Assembly (NCBI RefSeq): GCF_004366815.1
Contig: NZ_SORI01000012.1
Span: 1-64,000 of the forward strand
DNA: 64,000 nucleotides
Direction of reading: 5' to 3'
Source of the DNA: Aminivibrio pyruvatiphilus
GTDB taxonomy: Bacteria; Synergistota; Synergistia; Synergistales; Aminobacteriaceae
Shown here: positions 52,780 through 60,981 of the stretch, one piece after another
How the letters are laid out: each line of letters starts with the position of its first letter
How positions within the stretch are numbered: position 1 is the stretch's first letter
Translations under genes and position numbers: made by a program
Notes under the pieces: generated by a model
Told to the model about the DNA's origin: nothing
The model's database searches: none
The model's input: the letters and a program-made list of their open reading frames with translations, nothing else

Positions 52780-53463
52780 CTATGTGCTCCTTTCCACCTC
52801 CCCGTCAGCGGAATCAAGCGTTGTCAGTATGGAGTTCAAAGCGTTGCCGAGGTGAATCCGGATGCATTCCGCGGCAACGGCTTCATCCCTTTTTTCGAGG
52901 GCTGCGATGAGGTTCCTGTGTTCTTCGATGACCCTGGGGATCCGGTTGGGCGTATTCACGGACCGGATGCGGAAGAGCCGGGCGCTGCTCTGCACCTGCT
53001 CGATGAAGCCCGTAAGAATGGAGCTGTCGGCGGCGGAGAGGATGATCCTGTGGAACTCCACGTTCGCCTCGATGATGCATTCCATGTCCGTATGATGAGC
53101 GCAGGCCTCCATGCGTTTCACGTTGTTCCGGAGCTTTTCGAGAATTCCGGCGGTCAGGTTCGGAAGAGCCCACTGGACCGCGAGTGTCTCAAGATGGAGG
53201 CGGAGGGTGTAGAGCTGGACGATGTCTTTTTTCTCCAGCCTGGCCACCACGAACCCCTTGTTCGGGAGCTTTTTGACGAGACGCTTGGCCACGAGGCTGT
53301 TCAGGGCGTCATGGACGGGTGTTCTGCTGATGCCCATGCTCTCCGCCAGGGTTCTTTCCACAAGGCGGGTTCCGGGGGGGATTTTTCCCTCCAGGATGGC
53401 GGAACGGAGTTCTTCGAAGGCTCTTTCGCTCAGACTCTTCGTTGCGGGGAGCTTTGAAATCAT
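52780..53463 (-). CDS. GntR-family regulator (FadR/VanR subgroup)
   Basis: 227 residues from ATG 53463, GGAGGAAAAACC upstream. The winged helix contains LVERTLAESMGISRTPVHDALNSLVAKRLV, followed by an FCD domain with the HRNLIAAL metal-histidine helix. First gene of the second TTT operon, behind a strong promoter. Confidence 0.9.
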   Translation of the reverse strand: MISKLPATKSLSERAFEELRSAILEGKIPPGTRLVERTLAESMGISRTPVHDALNSLVAKRLVKKLPNKGFVVARLEKKDIVQLYTLRLHLETLAVQWALPNLTAGILEKLRNNVKRMEACAHHTDMECIIEANVEFHRIILSAADSSILTGFIEQVQSSARLFRIRSVNTPNRIPRVIEEHRNLIAALEKRDEAVAAECIRIHLGNALNSILTTLDSADGEVERST

Positions 53464-53562
53464 GGTTTTTCCTCCGCGGGCCGCCCTGGTCGGCATGAAA
53501 AATTATGGGATTCGCTCCGGAATTTTTCTCCTGAAAGCGGGACATTTGGCCTGATTTTTTTG

Positions 53563-53588
53563 GAATGCGGCATGCGGCATGCCAAATG
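53563..53588. promoter_or_regulatory. Candidate GntR operator (iterated GCGGCAT)
   Basis: ATGCGGCATGCGGCATGCC carries two tandem GCGGCAT units ending in the palindrome GGCATGCC (53576-53583). It lies between the promoter and the regulator start. Confidence 0.45.
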
Positions 53589-53601
53589 GAATCGAAAATA
53601 T

Positions 53602-53629
53602 TTTATACAAATTGCGTCCGACTTGTCAA
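53602..53629 (-). promoter_or_regulatory. Promoter of the second TTT operon
   Basis: Minus strand TTGACA (53629-53624), 16-base spacer, TATAAA (53607-53602). Confidence 0.75.
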
Positions 53630-53702
53630 GGTGGAAGTGCTGTTTTGTGTGGAAGTGCTGTTTTGCGGAAGCATCCCATAGGAGTGAGGAGACCGGCCTT
53701 TG

Positions 53703-54535
53703 CTTGTCATCCTGAGTAGCGCCTTGTTTCTGTCATCCCGAGCGGATGCGATCGCGGAGCATCCCCGGAGGGGAAGAATCTGCACTTGAAGTGGCCCAGA
53801 ATCAAAGGCAGGTCCCTCGTCGCCCCGCTCACTCGGGACGACAAGGTCAGGTTGTCATCCCGAGCGGATGCGATCGCGCAGCATCCCCGAAGGGGAAGGT
53901 TTCGGTTTGAGGTTCTTAACCCCAGATCCTTCGCTCTGCTCAGGATGACAAACAAGGGGAATGCCGGCCCTTTCTTGACTCTGGTGTGTCATTCTGAGGG
54001 CGAAGCCCGATCGCGGAGCATCCCCGGAGGGGAAGAATCTGCACTTGAAGTGGCCCAGAATCAAAAGCAGGTCCCTCGTCGCTTCGCTCACTCGGGACGA
54101 CAAGGCCAGGTTGTCATCCCGAGCGGATGCGATCGCGTAGCATCCCCGAAGGGGAGGGATCTCGGTCTTTTCTTGACTCTGGTGTGTCATTCTGAGGGCG
54201 AAGCCCGATCGCGGAGCATCCCCGGAGGGGAAGAATCTGCACTTGAAGTGGCCCAGAATCAAAAGCAGGTCCCTCGTCGCTCCGCTCACTCGGGACGACA
54301 AGGCCAGGTAGTGATCCCGAGCGGATGCGATCGCGCTCGTGTCCTTGTTTGTCATCCTGACGGCGTGCTTTTCCGCCGGATCGCGTAGCATCCCCGAAGG
54401 GGGAGGATCTCGGTCTTTTCTTGACTCTGGTGTGTCATTCTGAGGGCGAAGCCCGAAGAATCTGCACTTGAAGTGGCTCAGAATCAAAGGCAGGTCCCTC
54501 GTCGCTCCGCTCAGGATGACAGGACGACATTCAAA
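53703..54535. repeat. Tandem block of CATCCTGAG-type repeats
   Basis: A unit of about 198 bases starting TTTCTTGACTCTGGTGTGTC recurs at 53971, 54169 and 54417 (the last truncated); the second interval is 248 bases because of a 50-base insertion. A partial unit lies at 53745-53890. Each unit contains CGGAGCATCCCCGGAGGGGA, AATCTGCACTTGAAGTGG and CTCACTCGGGACGACAAGG. Long reading frames through it are an effect of GC content. No gene is supported. Confidence 0.85.
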
Positions 54536-54626
54536 GGCAACAGCAGACCCGGGAGTTTTTCCCCCGCACACAGTCTCGTAACAGGCACCCCGAACAGGCA
54601 TCCTGAACACAGCATCCCGAACACGG

Positions 54627-54654
54627 TTGACAAAAATTCCCCTTTTGCTAGAAT
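54627..54654 (+). promoter_or_regulatory. Promoter of the asd operon
   Basis: TTGACA (54627-54632), 16-base spacer, TAGAAT (54649-54654), just ahead of the T-box leader. Confidence 0.8.
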
Positions 54655-54671
54655 TCCCGGTAATATCTGAA

Positions 54672-54926
54672 AAGCGATGATCCGGGATGCCCAATTCCCA
54701 TAAATCGGCGACAGAGAGAAGCGCCCATAGGCTGAAAGGCGCTTCCGCCGCGGGAAAGGGGCCCAAAGCCCGGTGAGCCGGAGCGGAAAGCGGCCTTTGT
54801 CGGCCGCGGAGTACGTTCCCGGGATCGGTTCCCGTCACAGGACCGGAGAGGGACGGCTGCCGTGCGCCGTCCAACAAGGGTGGTACCGCGAGTTCCGGCT
54901 CGTCCCTTCGGGGGCGGGCCGTTTTT
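54672..54926 (+). promoter_or_regulatory. T-box riboswitch with terminator
   Basis: Stem I starts near CCGGG (54683) and contains the K-turn ACAGAGAG (54711-54718) and distal GGCTGAAAGG. The T-box sequence AAGGGTGGTACCGCG is at 54876-54890. The competing terminator is GGCTCGTCCC-TTCG-GGGGCGGGCC (54897-54920) with Ts after it. Uncharged tRNA would stabilise the antiterminator and turn on asd. I could not fix the specifier codon safely; an AAA/AAG (Lys) reading near 54765 is one option. Confidence 0.9.
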
Positions 54927-54952
54927 GTATTGAAACGAAAGGGGAGATTGCA

Positions 54953-55921
54953 GTGAAGATAGCGGTTGTGGGCGCCACAGGCGAAGTGGGCCGGATGATG
55001 ACCAGGGTGCTTCAGGAGCGGAATGTGCGGCCTGATGAGATCAGCTTTTTCGCGTCGGCCAGGAGCGCCGGTGAAGGGGTGGAGTTTTACGGGCGGAAAC
55101 ACCGGGTGAAGGAACTGACGGAAGAGGCCATGAGGGAACGGTACGACTATCTTCTCTTTTCGGCGGGGGCCGCGGTGTCCAGGCAGTATGCCCCGATCGC
55201 GGCGGAGGCAGGGAGCGTGGTCATCGACAACTCGTCGGCCTTCCGCATGGACCCTGCCATCCCGCTGGTGGTGCCGGAGATCAACGGCGACCTCCTGAAG
55301 GGCTACAGCAGCGGCATCGTGGCCAACCCGAACTGCTCCACCATCCAGATGGTGCTCGCCCTGTACAGGGTTCACGAGCGGTACGGCATCCGGTCCATCG
55401 TGGTGAGCACCTACCAGTCCGTCTCCGGGGCGGGCAAAAACGGCATGAACGAGCTGGAGGACCAGATGAGGGGGCACATCGCTCCGAAGAAGTTCGTGAA
55501 GCAGATCCACCTCAACGTGGTGCCCCAGATCGGCTCGCTGCTCGAGAACGGCTTCACCGACGAGGAAATGAAGATGGTGAACGAGACCCGGAAGATCCTC
55601 CGGGACCCGGACATCTCCGTCTGGCCCACCACCGTGCGGGTTCCGGTGCTCTACTGTCACTCCGAGAGCATCTTTACCGAGACACGAAAGCCCTTCGACC
55701 TTCCGGGGATAGAGGCGGCGCTGGAAGCGGGCGAGCACGTGGTCTTCTCCCGGGACATGTTCACCCCCCTTGACGCGGCCGGTACGGACCTCACGTACGT
55801 GGGACGCGTCCGGGCCTTCGACGACACCCGATTCCTGATGTGGAACGTGGCGGACAACATCCGGGTGGGAGCGGCCACCAACGCGGTGAGGATCCTCCTG
55901 AAGCACAGGGAACTGAACTAG
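54953..55921 (+). CDS. asd: Aspartate-semialdehyde dehydrogenase
   Basis: 322 residues from GTG 54953, GGGGAG seven bases upstream, directly after the T-box terminator. VKIAVVGATGEVGRMM is the NADP site, Cys in IVANPNCSTIQMVLAL the catalytic residue, and a His in RVPVLYCHSESIF the second. It reduces aspartyl phosphate to the semialdehyde for lysine, threonine, methionine and diaminopimelate. The T-box ties it to an amino-acid pool. Confidence 0.94.
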   Translation: MKIAVVGATGEVGRMMTRVLQERNVRPDEISFFASARSAGEGVEFYGRKHRVKELTEEAMRERYDYLLFSAGAAVSRQYAPIAAEAGSVVIDNSSAFRMDPAIPLVVPEINGDLLKGYSSGIVANPNCSTIQMVLALYRVHERYGIRSIVVSTYQSVSGAGKNGMNELEDQMRGHIAPKKFVKQIHLNVVPQIGSLLENGFTDEEMKMVNETRKILRDPDISVWPTTVRVPVLYCHSESIFTETRKPFDLPGIEAALEAGEHVVFSRDMFTPLDAAGTDLTYVGRVRAFDDTRFLMWNVADNIRVGAATNAVRILLKHRELN

Positions 55922-55925
55922 GTCC

Positions 55926-56864
55926 ATGCACGGCTTTCTCGTCATCCTTCCGGTGGTGCTGGTCATGGCCGCCGGAAGGATGCTGGCCCGCCGCGGGGTC
56001 GTGTCCCCCGAGGCCTTCGCCCAGATCAACAAGGCCATCTACTGGACGGCCATACCGGCCCTCATCCTCCGGATGACCAGCAGGGCCGACATGTCCGCCC
56101 TGGCGGACAGGAACATGGTTGCGGCAGTGTACCTCTCCTTCCTCGCCGCCCCGCCCGCGGCCTGGCTGATCGGGAAGCTCGCCGGGCAGGAGCGGAGGCG
56201 CACCGCGTCGTCCACCCTGATGGTCATCCGGTCCAACACGGTGTTCGTGGGCCTTCCGGTGGTCACCGTGGCGGTGGGAACCCAGGGGGTGGAGGTGCTG
56301 TCCCTCTACCTGGCCTTCACCTTCATCGGCTACCAGATAATCTCCATCTCCTGGGCCCAGCTCGCCCTGTCGGGGGGCATCTCGTGGAACACGGTGAAGG
56401 GCACCCTGAAGAGCATGGCGAAAAACCCCCTGGTGCTGTCGAGCCTCGCCGGGTTCACCCTGGCGGTGACGGGGCTGAACTCCTTCCCGGTGTGGCTGGA
56501 CGAGACCCTGAAGCTCCTGGGGAACATCGCCAGCGGCACGGCCCTCCTCTCCCTGGGGGCGACCCTGAAGCTCGAGGCGCTGACCTCCATGCTGCCCAGG
56601 GCCTGGAGGGACGTGACGCTGAAACTGCTCTTTCTGCCTGCCGTCACCTGGGGGCTCTTTCTCCTGTTCCCCGTGAACCCCGTAGTCTTCCGCACGGTGA
56701 TCCTCATCGCCGCCATGCCCGTGGCGGTGGACTGCTTCATCCTCTCCCAGGTGCTGGGAATGGACCCTGACCAGTCGGCGGCGGCCATCACGGCGAGCAC
56801 CCTGCTTTCCGGGCTTACGGTGCCCCTGTGGATCACCCTGCTGGACGCCTTCCTGCCGCTTTGA
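55926..56864 (+). CDS. AEC-family (auxin efflux carrier type) transporter
   Basis: 312 residues, about ten helices in two inverted halves. VIRSNTVFVGLPVV and the matching IAAMPVAVDCFILSQVLGMDPDQSAAAI are the crossover motifs. It starts four bases after asd and so is under the same T-box. Family members move malate, malonate or amino acids; export or uptake of an aspartate-family amino acid would explain the arrangement. Confidence 0.88.
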   Translation: MHGFLVILPVVLVMAAGRMLARRGVVSPEAFAQINKAIYWTAIPALILRMTSRADMSALADRNMVAAVYLSFLAAPPAAWLIGKLAGQERRRTASSTLMVIRSNTVFVGLPVVTVAVGTQGVEVLSLYLAFTFIGYQIISISWAQLALSGGISWNTVKGTLKSMAKNPLVLSSLAGFTLAVTGLNSFPVWLDETLKLLGNIASGTALLSLGATLKLEALTSMLPRAWRDVTLKLLFLPAVTWGLFLLFPVNPVVFRTVILIAAMPVAVDCFILSQVLGMDPDQSAAAITASTLLSGLTVPLWITLLDAFLPL

Positions 56865-56868
56865 CAAA

Positions 56869-56908
56869 AAAAGAGCCCGGCCTTCCCAGGAGGGTGGCCG
56901 GGCATTTC
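56869..56908. terminator. Bidirectional terminator
   Basis: GCCCGGCC (56875-56882) / GGCCGGGC (56896-56903) with As on the left and Ts on the right, between the AEC and HutD genes. Confidence 0.8.
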
Positions 56909-56912
56909 TGCA

Positions 56913-57512
56913 TCAGTCCCTGGCCGTGAGAGTGACCAGGAGGATCTCCCCGTCCGGGGCTCCTTTGCAGGTCAGGGAGAAATCGGCGGGGTAGTCCTCC
57001 AGCACAAGAAGGCCCATCTCCCCGAGATCAGCCCGTTCTTCATCCCACTCCGCCGTCACGCCCCCCCGGAAGCAGAAGAGCACCGTCCAGTCGCCGAGAA
57101 GAAAGAGGCGTTTTTTCATCTCCCTGACGGGAATTCTCCTGTATTCGCAGGATACGCCCTTCCGGGAGCAGAAAATGTTGAAGTCGGTGCAGGGCCCGCC
57201 GGGCAGGGAGCACATCACCCCGTCCTCTCCCCTGAAGCGGACGGAGGAGAAGGGAGCCGCCAGGGAGACCTTCACGCCCCGGAGCTCCAGGTCCAGGCCC
57301 TCACCGGAGAGAAGGAACAGAGACCTGTCGTAGCCCGGGAAGAAGGAGAAGGGCCCACCCGAGGTCACGTCCGCCGAACTGAGCCTCCAGAGAAAATCGT
57401 CTGTTTCAAAGTTTGCCCCTTCGGGATGGATGTGGATCTCCCTGGTGACGCCGAGGCCGTTTTTCCATGGCTTCGGCACGAAATCCCGGGGCGTTTTCCG
57501 GATCACCCTCAT
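56913..57512 (-). CDS. hutD: HutD/Ves-family protein
   Basis: 199 residues from ATG 57512, eight bases after hutU. The cupin-like HutD signature is the opening KPWKNGLGVTREIHIHPEG, then DFLWRLSSADVTSGGPFSFFPGYDRSLFLLSGEGLDL. HutD proteins affect histidine utilisation, perhaps by binding formimino-compounds; the chemistry is unsettled. Confidence 0.9.
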   Translation of the reverse strand: MRVIRKTPRDFVPKPWKNGLGVTREIHIHPEGANFETDDFLWRLSSADVTSGGPFSFFPGYDRSLFLLSGEGLDLELRGVKVSLAAPFSSVRFRGEDGVMCSLPGGPCTDFNIFCSRKGVSCEYRRIPVREMKKRLFLLGDWTVLFCFRGGVTAEWDEERADLGEMGLLVLEDYPADFSLTCKGAPDGEILLVTLTARD

Positions 57513-57520
57513 GGCTGAAG

Positions 57521-59563
57521 TCAGTCCCCTTCCTTGTCGCTGAACAGGGCATCCACGGCCGCCTGTACCGCATTCCCGCAGACCGAGTAGGGGAGGGTGA
57601 TGTGGTAGCCGCCGGGGTACTTCCGGTTCACTTCCCGGCTGACCTCCATGGCGTTGGGGTTCCGGGCCCAGGCCCTGCGGGCCACGCCGCCGAGGACGTC
57701 CCACATCATGGCCGAACGGATGATCTCGTCGGTGGACTCCCGGCCATCCAGCAGCAGCCCGAAGCCGCCGTTGACCGACTTGCCGATGCCCACCCCTCCG
57801 CCGTTGTGCAGGGCGCAGAGGGTCATCCCCCGGGCGGCGTTTCCGGCGAAGCAAACTGTGGCCATGTCGGCGCAGATGTTGCTGCCGTCCTTGATATTGG
57901 CCGTCTCCCGGTAAGGGGAGTCCGTGCCGGAGACGTCGTGGTGGTCCCGGCCGAGCATCACGGGGCCGATCTCGCCCTTCCGGACCATCTCGTTGAACTT
58001 CAGGGCGATGCGGGTGCGGCCCTCGGCGTCCTGGTAGAGGATCCGGGCCTGGGTGCCCACCACCAGGGCGTTCTTTTCCGCGTCCCGGATCCAGGCCCAG
58101 TTGTCGTAGTCCTGGGCTCTCCGGTCGGGATCGATGCACTCCATGGCCGCCCGGTCCGTCTTCCTCAGGTCCTCGGGATCGCCGCTGAGGCACACCCACC
58201 GGAAGGGGCCGTAGCCGTAGTCGAAGAGCACGGGGCCCATGATGTCCTCCACGTAGGAGGGCCAGACGAAGCCGTCGTAGGTGTTCTCGCCGTTTTTGCA
58301 GACCTCGGTCACCCCGGCGTCGAACACCGCCCGGAGGAAGGAGTTGCCGTAGTCGAAGAAGAAGGTCCCCCGGTCGGAAAGAACCTTGATCAGCTCGTAG
58401 TGCTTCCGGAGGGAAATATCCACCAGCCGCCGGTACTCCGCCGGATCCTTCGACAGCAGGGCGGTCCGCTCGTCGAAGGTCAGACCCTGGGGGCAGTAGC
58501 CGCCGTCGTAGGGGGCGTGGCAGGATGTCTGGTCCGACAGCAGGGGGATCTCGATCTCGTGGTCAACGGCGTACTGGAGCAGGTCCACGATGTTGCCGTG
58601 GTAGGCGATGGACAACGGTGTTTTCTCCCTGCAGGCTTCGGCGGCCATGGAGAAGGCCTCCCCGCAGGTCTCCGCCACCCGGCTGACCCATCCCTGGCTG
58701 TGCCGGGTCTCGATCCGGGAGGAATCCACTTCGGCCACGATCCCCACCCCTCCGGCGATCTCCACCGCCTTCGGCTGGGCGCCGCTCATGCCGCCGAGGC
58801 CCGAGGAGACGAAGAGAATGCCGGCGAGATTCTCCTTCTGGCCCACGCCAAGCCGCTGCCGGGCCGCGTTCAGGATGGTGTTGAAAGTACCGTGGACGAT
58901 CCCCTGGGGGCCGATGTACATCCAGCCTCCGGCGGTCATCTGGCCGTAGTTGGTCACGCCGAGCTGCATCCCCCGGTGCCACTCGTCCTGGTTGTCGAAG
59001 AGCCCCACCAGCATGCCGTTGGTCAGGATCACCCGGGGCGCGTCGGGCCGCGATTTGAACAGACCGAGGGGGTGTCCGCTCTCGAGCACGAGGGTGGTGT
59101 CCTCGGTGAGCTCCTCCAGGTATTTTTTGATGAGGCGGTACTGGAGCCAGTTCTGGCACACCTGGCCCGTCTCGCCGTAGGTGACAAGTTCGTAGGGGTA
59201 GAGGGCGATGTCGAAGTCGAGGTTGTTGTCGATCATCACCTGGAAGGCCTTTCCCGCCAGGCATTTCCCCTGGTACTGATTGACCGAAAGCCCCCGGATC
59301 CGGCCCTCGGGGCGGAAACGGTAGGCGTAGATCCGTCCCCGGGTGCGGAGTTCCTCCAGGAACTCGGGGAGAAGGGCTTCATGGTACTCCTCCGGCACGT
59401 ACCGGAGGGCGTTCTTCACCGCCAGCTCCGTCTCGGCCCGGTTCAGGGTCCAGCCCCGGTCCGGAGCCCGCCGGATTCCCTCCGCAAAGGCGGGGTAGTC
59501 GGGAAGAGGGCCATCCAGCCGGATCGTCATTGCCTCCCTGTTCAGTTCATTCACCTGAAACAT
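57521..59563 (-). CDS. hutU: Urocanate hydratase
   Basis: 680 residues from ATG 59563 (GGAGGTGGAAACC upstream). This is the long form, like eukaryotic urocanases, rather than the 555-residue Pseudomonas type. NAD-binding YGQMTAGGWMYIGPQGIVHGT, SGLGGMSGAQPKA and the C-terminal GRDHHDVSGTDSPYRETANI are typical. It adds water to urocanate to give imidazolone propionate. No hutH, hutI or formiminotransferase gene is in the window. Confidence 0.94.
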   Translation of the reverse strand: MFQVNELNREAMTIRLDGPLPDYPAFAEGIRRAPDRGWTLNRAETELAVKNALRYVPEEYHEALLPEFLEELRTRGRIYAYRFRPEGRIRGLSVNQYQGKCLAGKAFQVMIDNNLDFDIALYPYELVTYGETGQVCQNWLQYRLIKKYLEELTEDTTLVLESGHPLGLFKSRPDAPRVILTNGMLVGLFDNQDEWHRGMQLGVTNYGQMTAGGWMYIGPQGIVHGTFNTILNAARQRLGVGQKENLAGILFVSSGLGGMSGAQPKAVEIAGGVGIVAEVDSSRIETRHSQGWVSRVAETCGEAFSMAAEACREKTPLSIAYHGNIVDLLQYAVDHEIEIPLLSDQTSCHAPYDGGYCPQGLTFDERTALLSKDPAEYRRLVDISLRKHYELIKVLSDRGTFFFDYGNSFLRAVFDAGVTEVCKNGENTYDGFVWPSYVEDIMGPVLFDYGYGPFRWVCLSGDPEDLRKTDRAAMECIDPDRRAQDYDNWAWIRDAEKNALVVGTQARILYQDAEGRTRIALKFNEMVRKGEIGPVMLGRDHHDVSGTDSPYRETANIKDGSNICADMATVCFAGNAARGMTLCALHNGGGVGIGKSVNGGFGLLLDGRESTDEIIRSAMMWDVLGGVARRAWARNPNAMEVSREVNRKYPGGYHITLPYSVCGNAVQAAVDALFSDKEGD

Positions 59564-60350
59564 GGTTTCCACCTCCGAAAATATGAGTGTCCATCTTCCG
59601 TTCCACATTGCGGGCCGCCTCTTTCAGCAGGCGCAGGTTGCTGTCGAAATCCCGGAAGACGCTGTCCGCTATTCCCGCCACGCCCATCTGGGCCACGAAA
59701 ACGCCCCGTCCGTCGAAAAGGGGCACGCTGATATCGCCCGCATGGGGCATCCATTCCTCCCTGCTGAAGGCGAACCCCTGTTCCCGGATCCGCTCCAGCT
59801 CCTTTTCCAGCTCCGCCCTGTCTACCATTCCGTCTCCCCTGGGCGGACGGAGGGGCGAGGCCAGCACCCGGGACCGGATCTCCGGCGAACAGTGGGCGAG
59901 GAGTACCTTGCCCGTGGCCCCCGCGTGGAGGGGAATGGACATTCCCCGGTGGGCCGTGAACTTCACCGACGACAGGGGCTCCACCGAGTGGATGCACAGC
60001 CCCGCAGTCCCCTCGGTGACGCTGAGGATCGCCGTGTTTCCCGTAGCCTTCACCAGCTCCCGCATCTCCGGGTCCGCCGTGCGGATCAGCTCGTCGTAGA
60101 AGGACGAGGCCCCGGAAAGAAGAAAGAAGCGGATGCCAGGCCGGTAGCCGTCGGTCAGCGGGTCCCGGAAGGCCCACTGCTGCTCCTCCAGGGACAGAAG
60201 AAACCGGTGCGCCGTGCTCCGGGGGATACCGGTGATCTCCTCCACCTCCCGGACCGTCAGGGGCGACGGGGACGAACACAGGGCCTCCATGATCGCCGTC
60301 ACCTTGACGGCCCCGTCCATTTTTCCACCCTGCCCGTTTTCCTGTGCCAT
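59547..60350 (-). CDS. IclR-family regulator of the hut genes
   Basis: 267 residues from ATG 60350, with GGAGG seven bases upstream. The winged helix contains LTVREVEEITGIPRSTAHRFLLSLEEQQW. The effector domain has the usual RGMSIPLHAGATGKVLLAHCSP and FAFSREEW. It overlaps hutU by 17 bases and lies just behind a strong palindrome. Confidence 0.9.
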   Translation of the reverse strand: MAQENGQGGKMDGAVKVTAIMEALCSSPSPLTVREVEEITGIPRSTAHRFLLSLEEQQWAFRDPLTDGYRPGIRFFLLSGASSFYDELIRTADPEMRELVKATGNTAILSVTEGTAGLCIHSVEPLSSVKFTAHRGMSIPLHAGATGKVLLAHCSPEIRSRVLASPLRPPRGDGMVDRAELEKELERIREQGFAFSREEWMPHAGDISVPLFDGRGVFVAQMGVAGIADSVFRDFDSNLRLLKEAARNVERKMDTHIFGGGNHVSGE

Positions 60351-60363
60351 ACGATAACCTCCA

Positions 60364-60390
60364 AAAAATGGGACATTCTGTCCCATTTTT
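60364..60390. promoter_or_regulatory. IclR operator before the hut operon
   Basis: AAAAATGGGACA-TTC-TGTCCCATTTTT is a perfect palindrome with 12-base arms. It abuts the ribosome site and overlaps the likely -10 of a TTGACA promoter (60414-60409, minus strand). Confidence 0.75.
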
Positions 60391-60437
60391 ATCATCAAGA
60401 GAGTATTCTGTCAATAAGGCGCTGAAATTCCATGGCT

Positions 60438-60900
60438 TGTCATCCTGAGGAGCGCAGCGTTTCTGTCATCCTGAGGAGCGCAGCGACGAAGGATCTCGGT
60501 GTTGGTTCTGCTTTCCTGAAAAACGAGATCCTTCGCGTTCGCTCAGGATGACAATCCTCTGTCGAATCGAGCGAACGAAGCGATTTCGAAGCATCCCGTA
60601 GGGGAAGGACCTGCCTTTGCCTGTCATCCTGAGGAGCGCAGCGTTTCTGTCATCCTGAGCGTAGCGAAGGATCTCGCTTTTTTGTTCCGGGTTGCTCAAA
60701 CCCGAGATTCTTCCCCTCCGGGGATGTTCCCTCCGCTTCGCTCTGGATGCTCCGCGACCGCGATCGGGCTTCGCCCTCAGAATGACAGCAAGGGCAAGAT
60801 CCTTCGCTTTCGCTCAGGATGACAATCCTCTGTCGAATCGAGCGAACGAAGCGATTTCGAAGCATCCCCGGAGGGGGGGAGGATCTCGGGGTTGTCTTTG
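60438..60900. repeat. Cluster of CATCCTGAG-type repeats
   Basis: Contains GTCATCCTGAGGAGCGCAGC units, inverted GATCCTTCGC...CTCAGGATGACA partners, and two copies of a segment starting CAATCCTCTGTCGAATCGAG (60552 and 60822). Non-coding. Confidence 0.85.
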
Positions 60901-60981
60901 TTCCTGCCGACCGTCCCCCCGAAATGATACAATGCAGGCAATGAACGAGTTGCCAATCTGCCCGAAAAAAGGGGGAGCATC

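Noticed and set aside
53703-54535. CRISPR array
   Set aside because: Units are long, composite and partly inverted, without constant short repeats and unique spacers, and no cas genes are near.
54756-54776. Firm reading of the T-box specifier codon
   Set aside because: Several foldings of the lower part of stem I are possible by eye; I could not choose one without a covariance alignment.
53855-56038. 727-codon minus-strand reading frame across the repeats and asd
   Set aside because: It crosses tandem repeats, the T-box and the antisense of asd. The repeated SGATRDL-type segments come from the DNA repeats.
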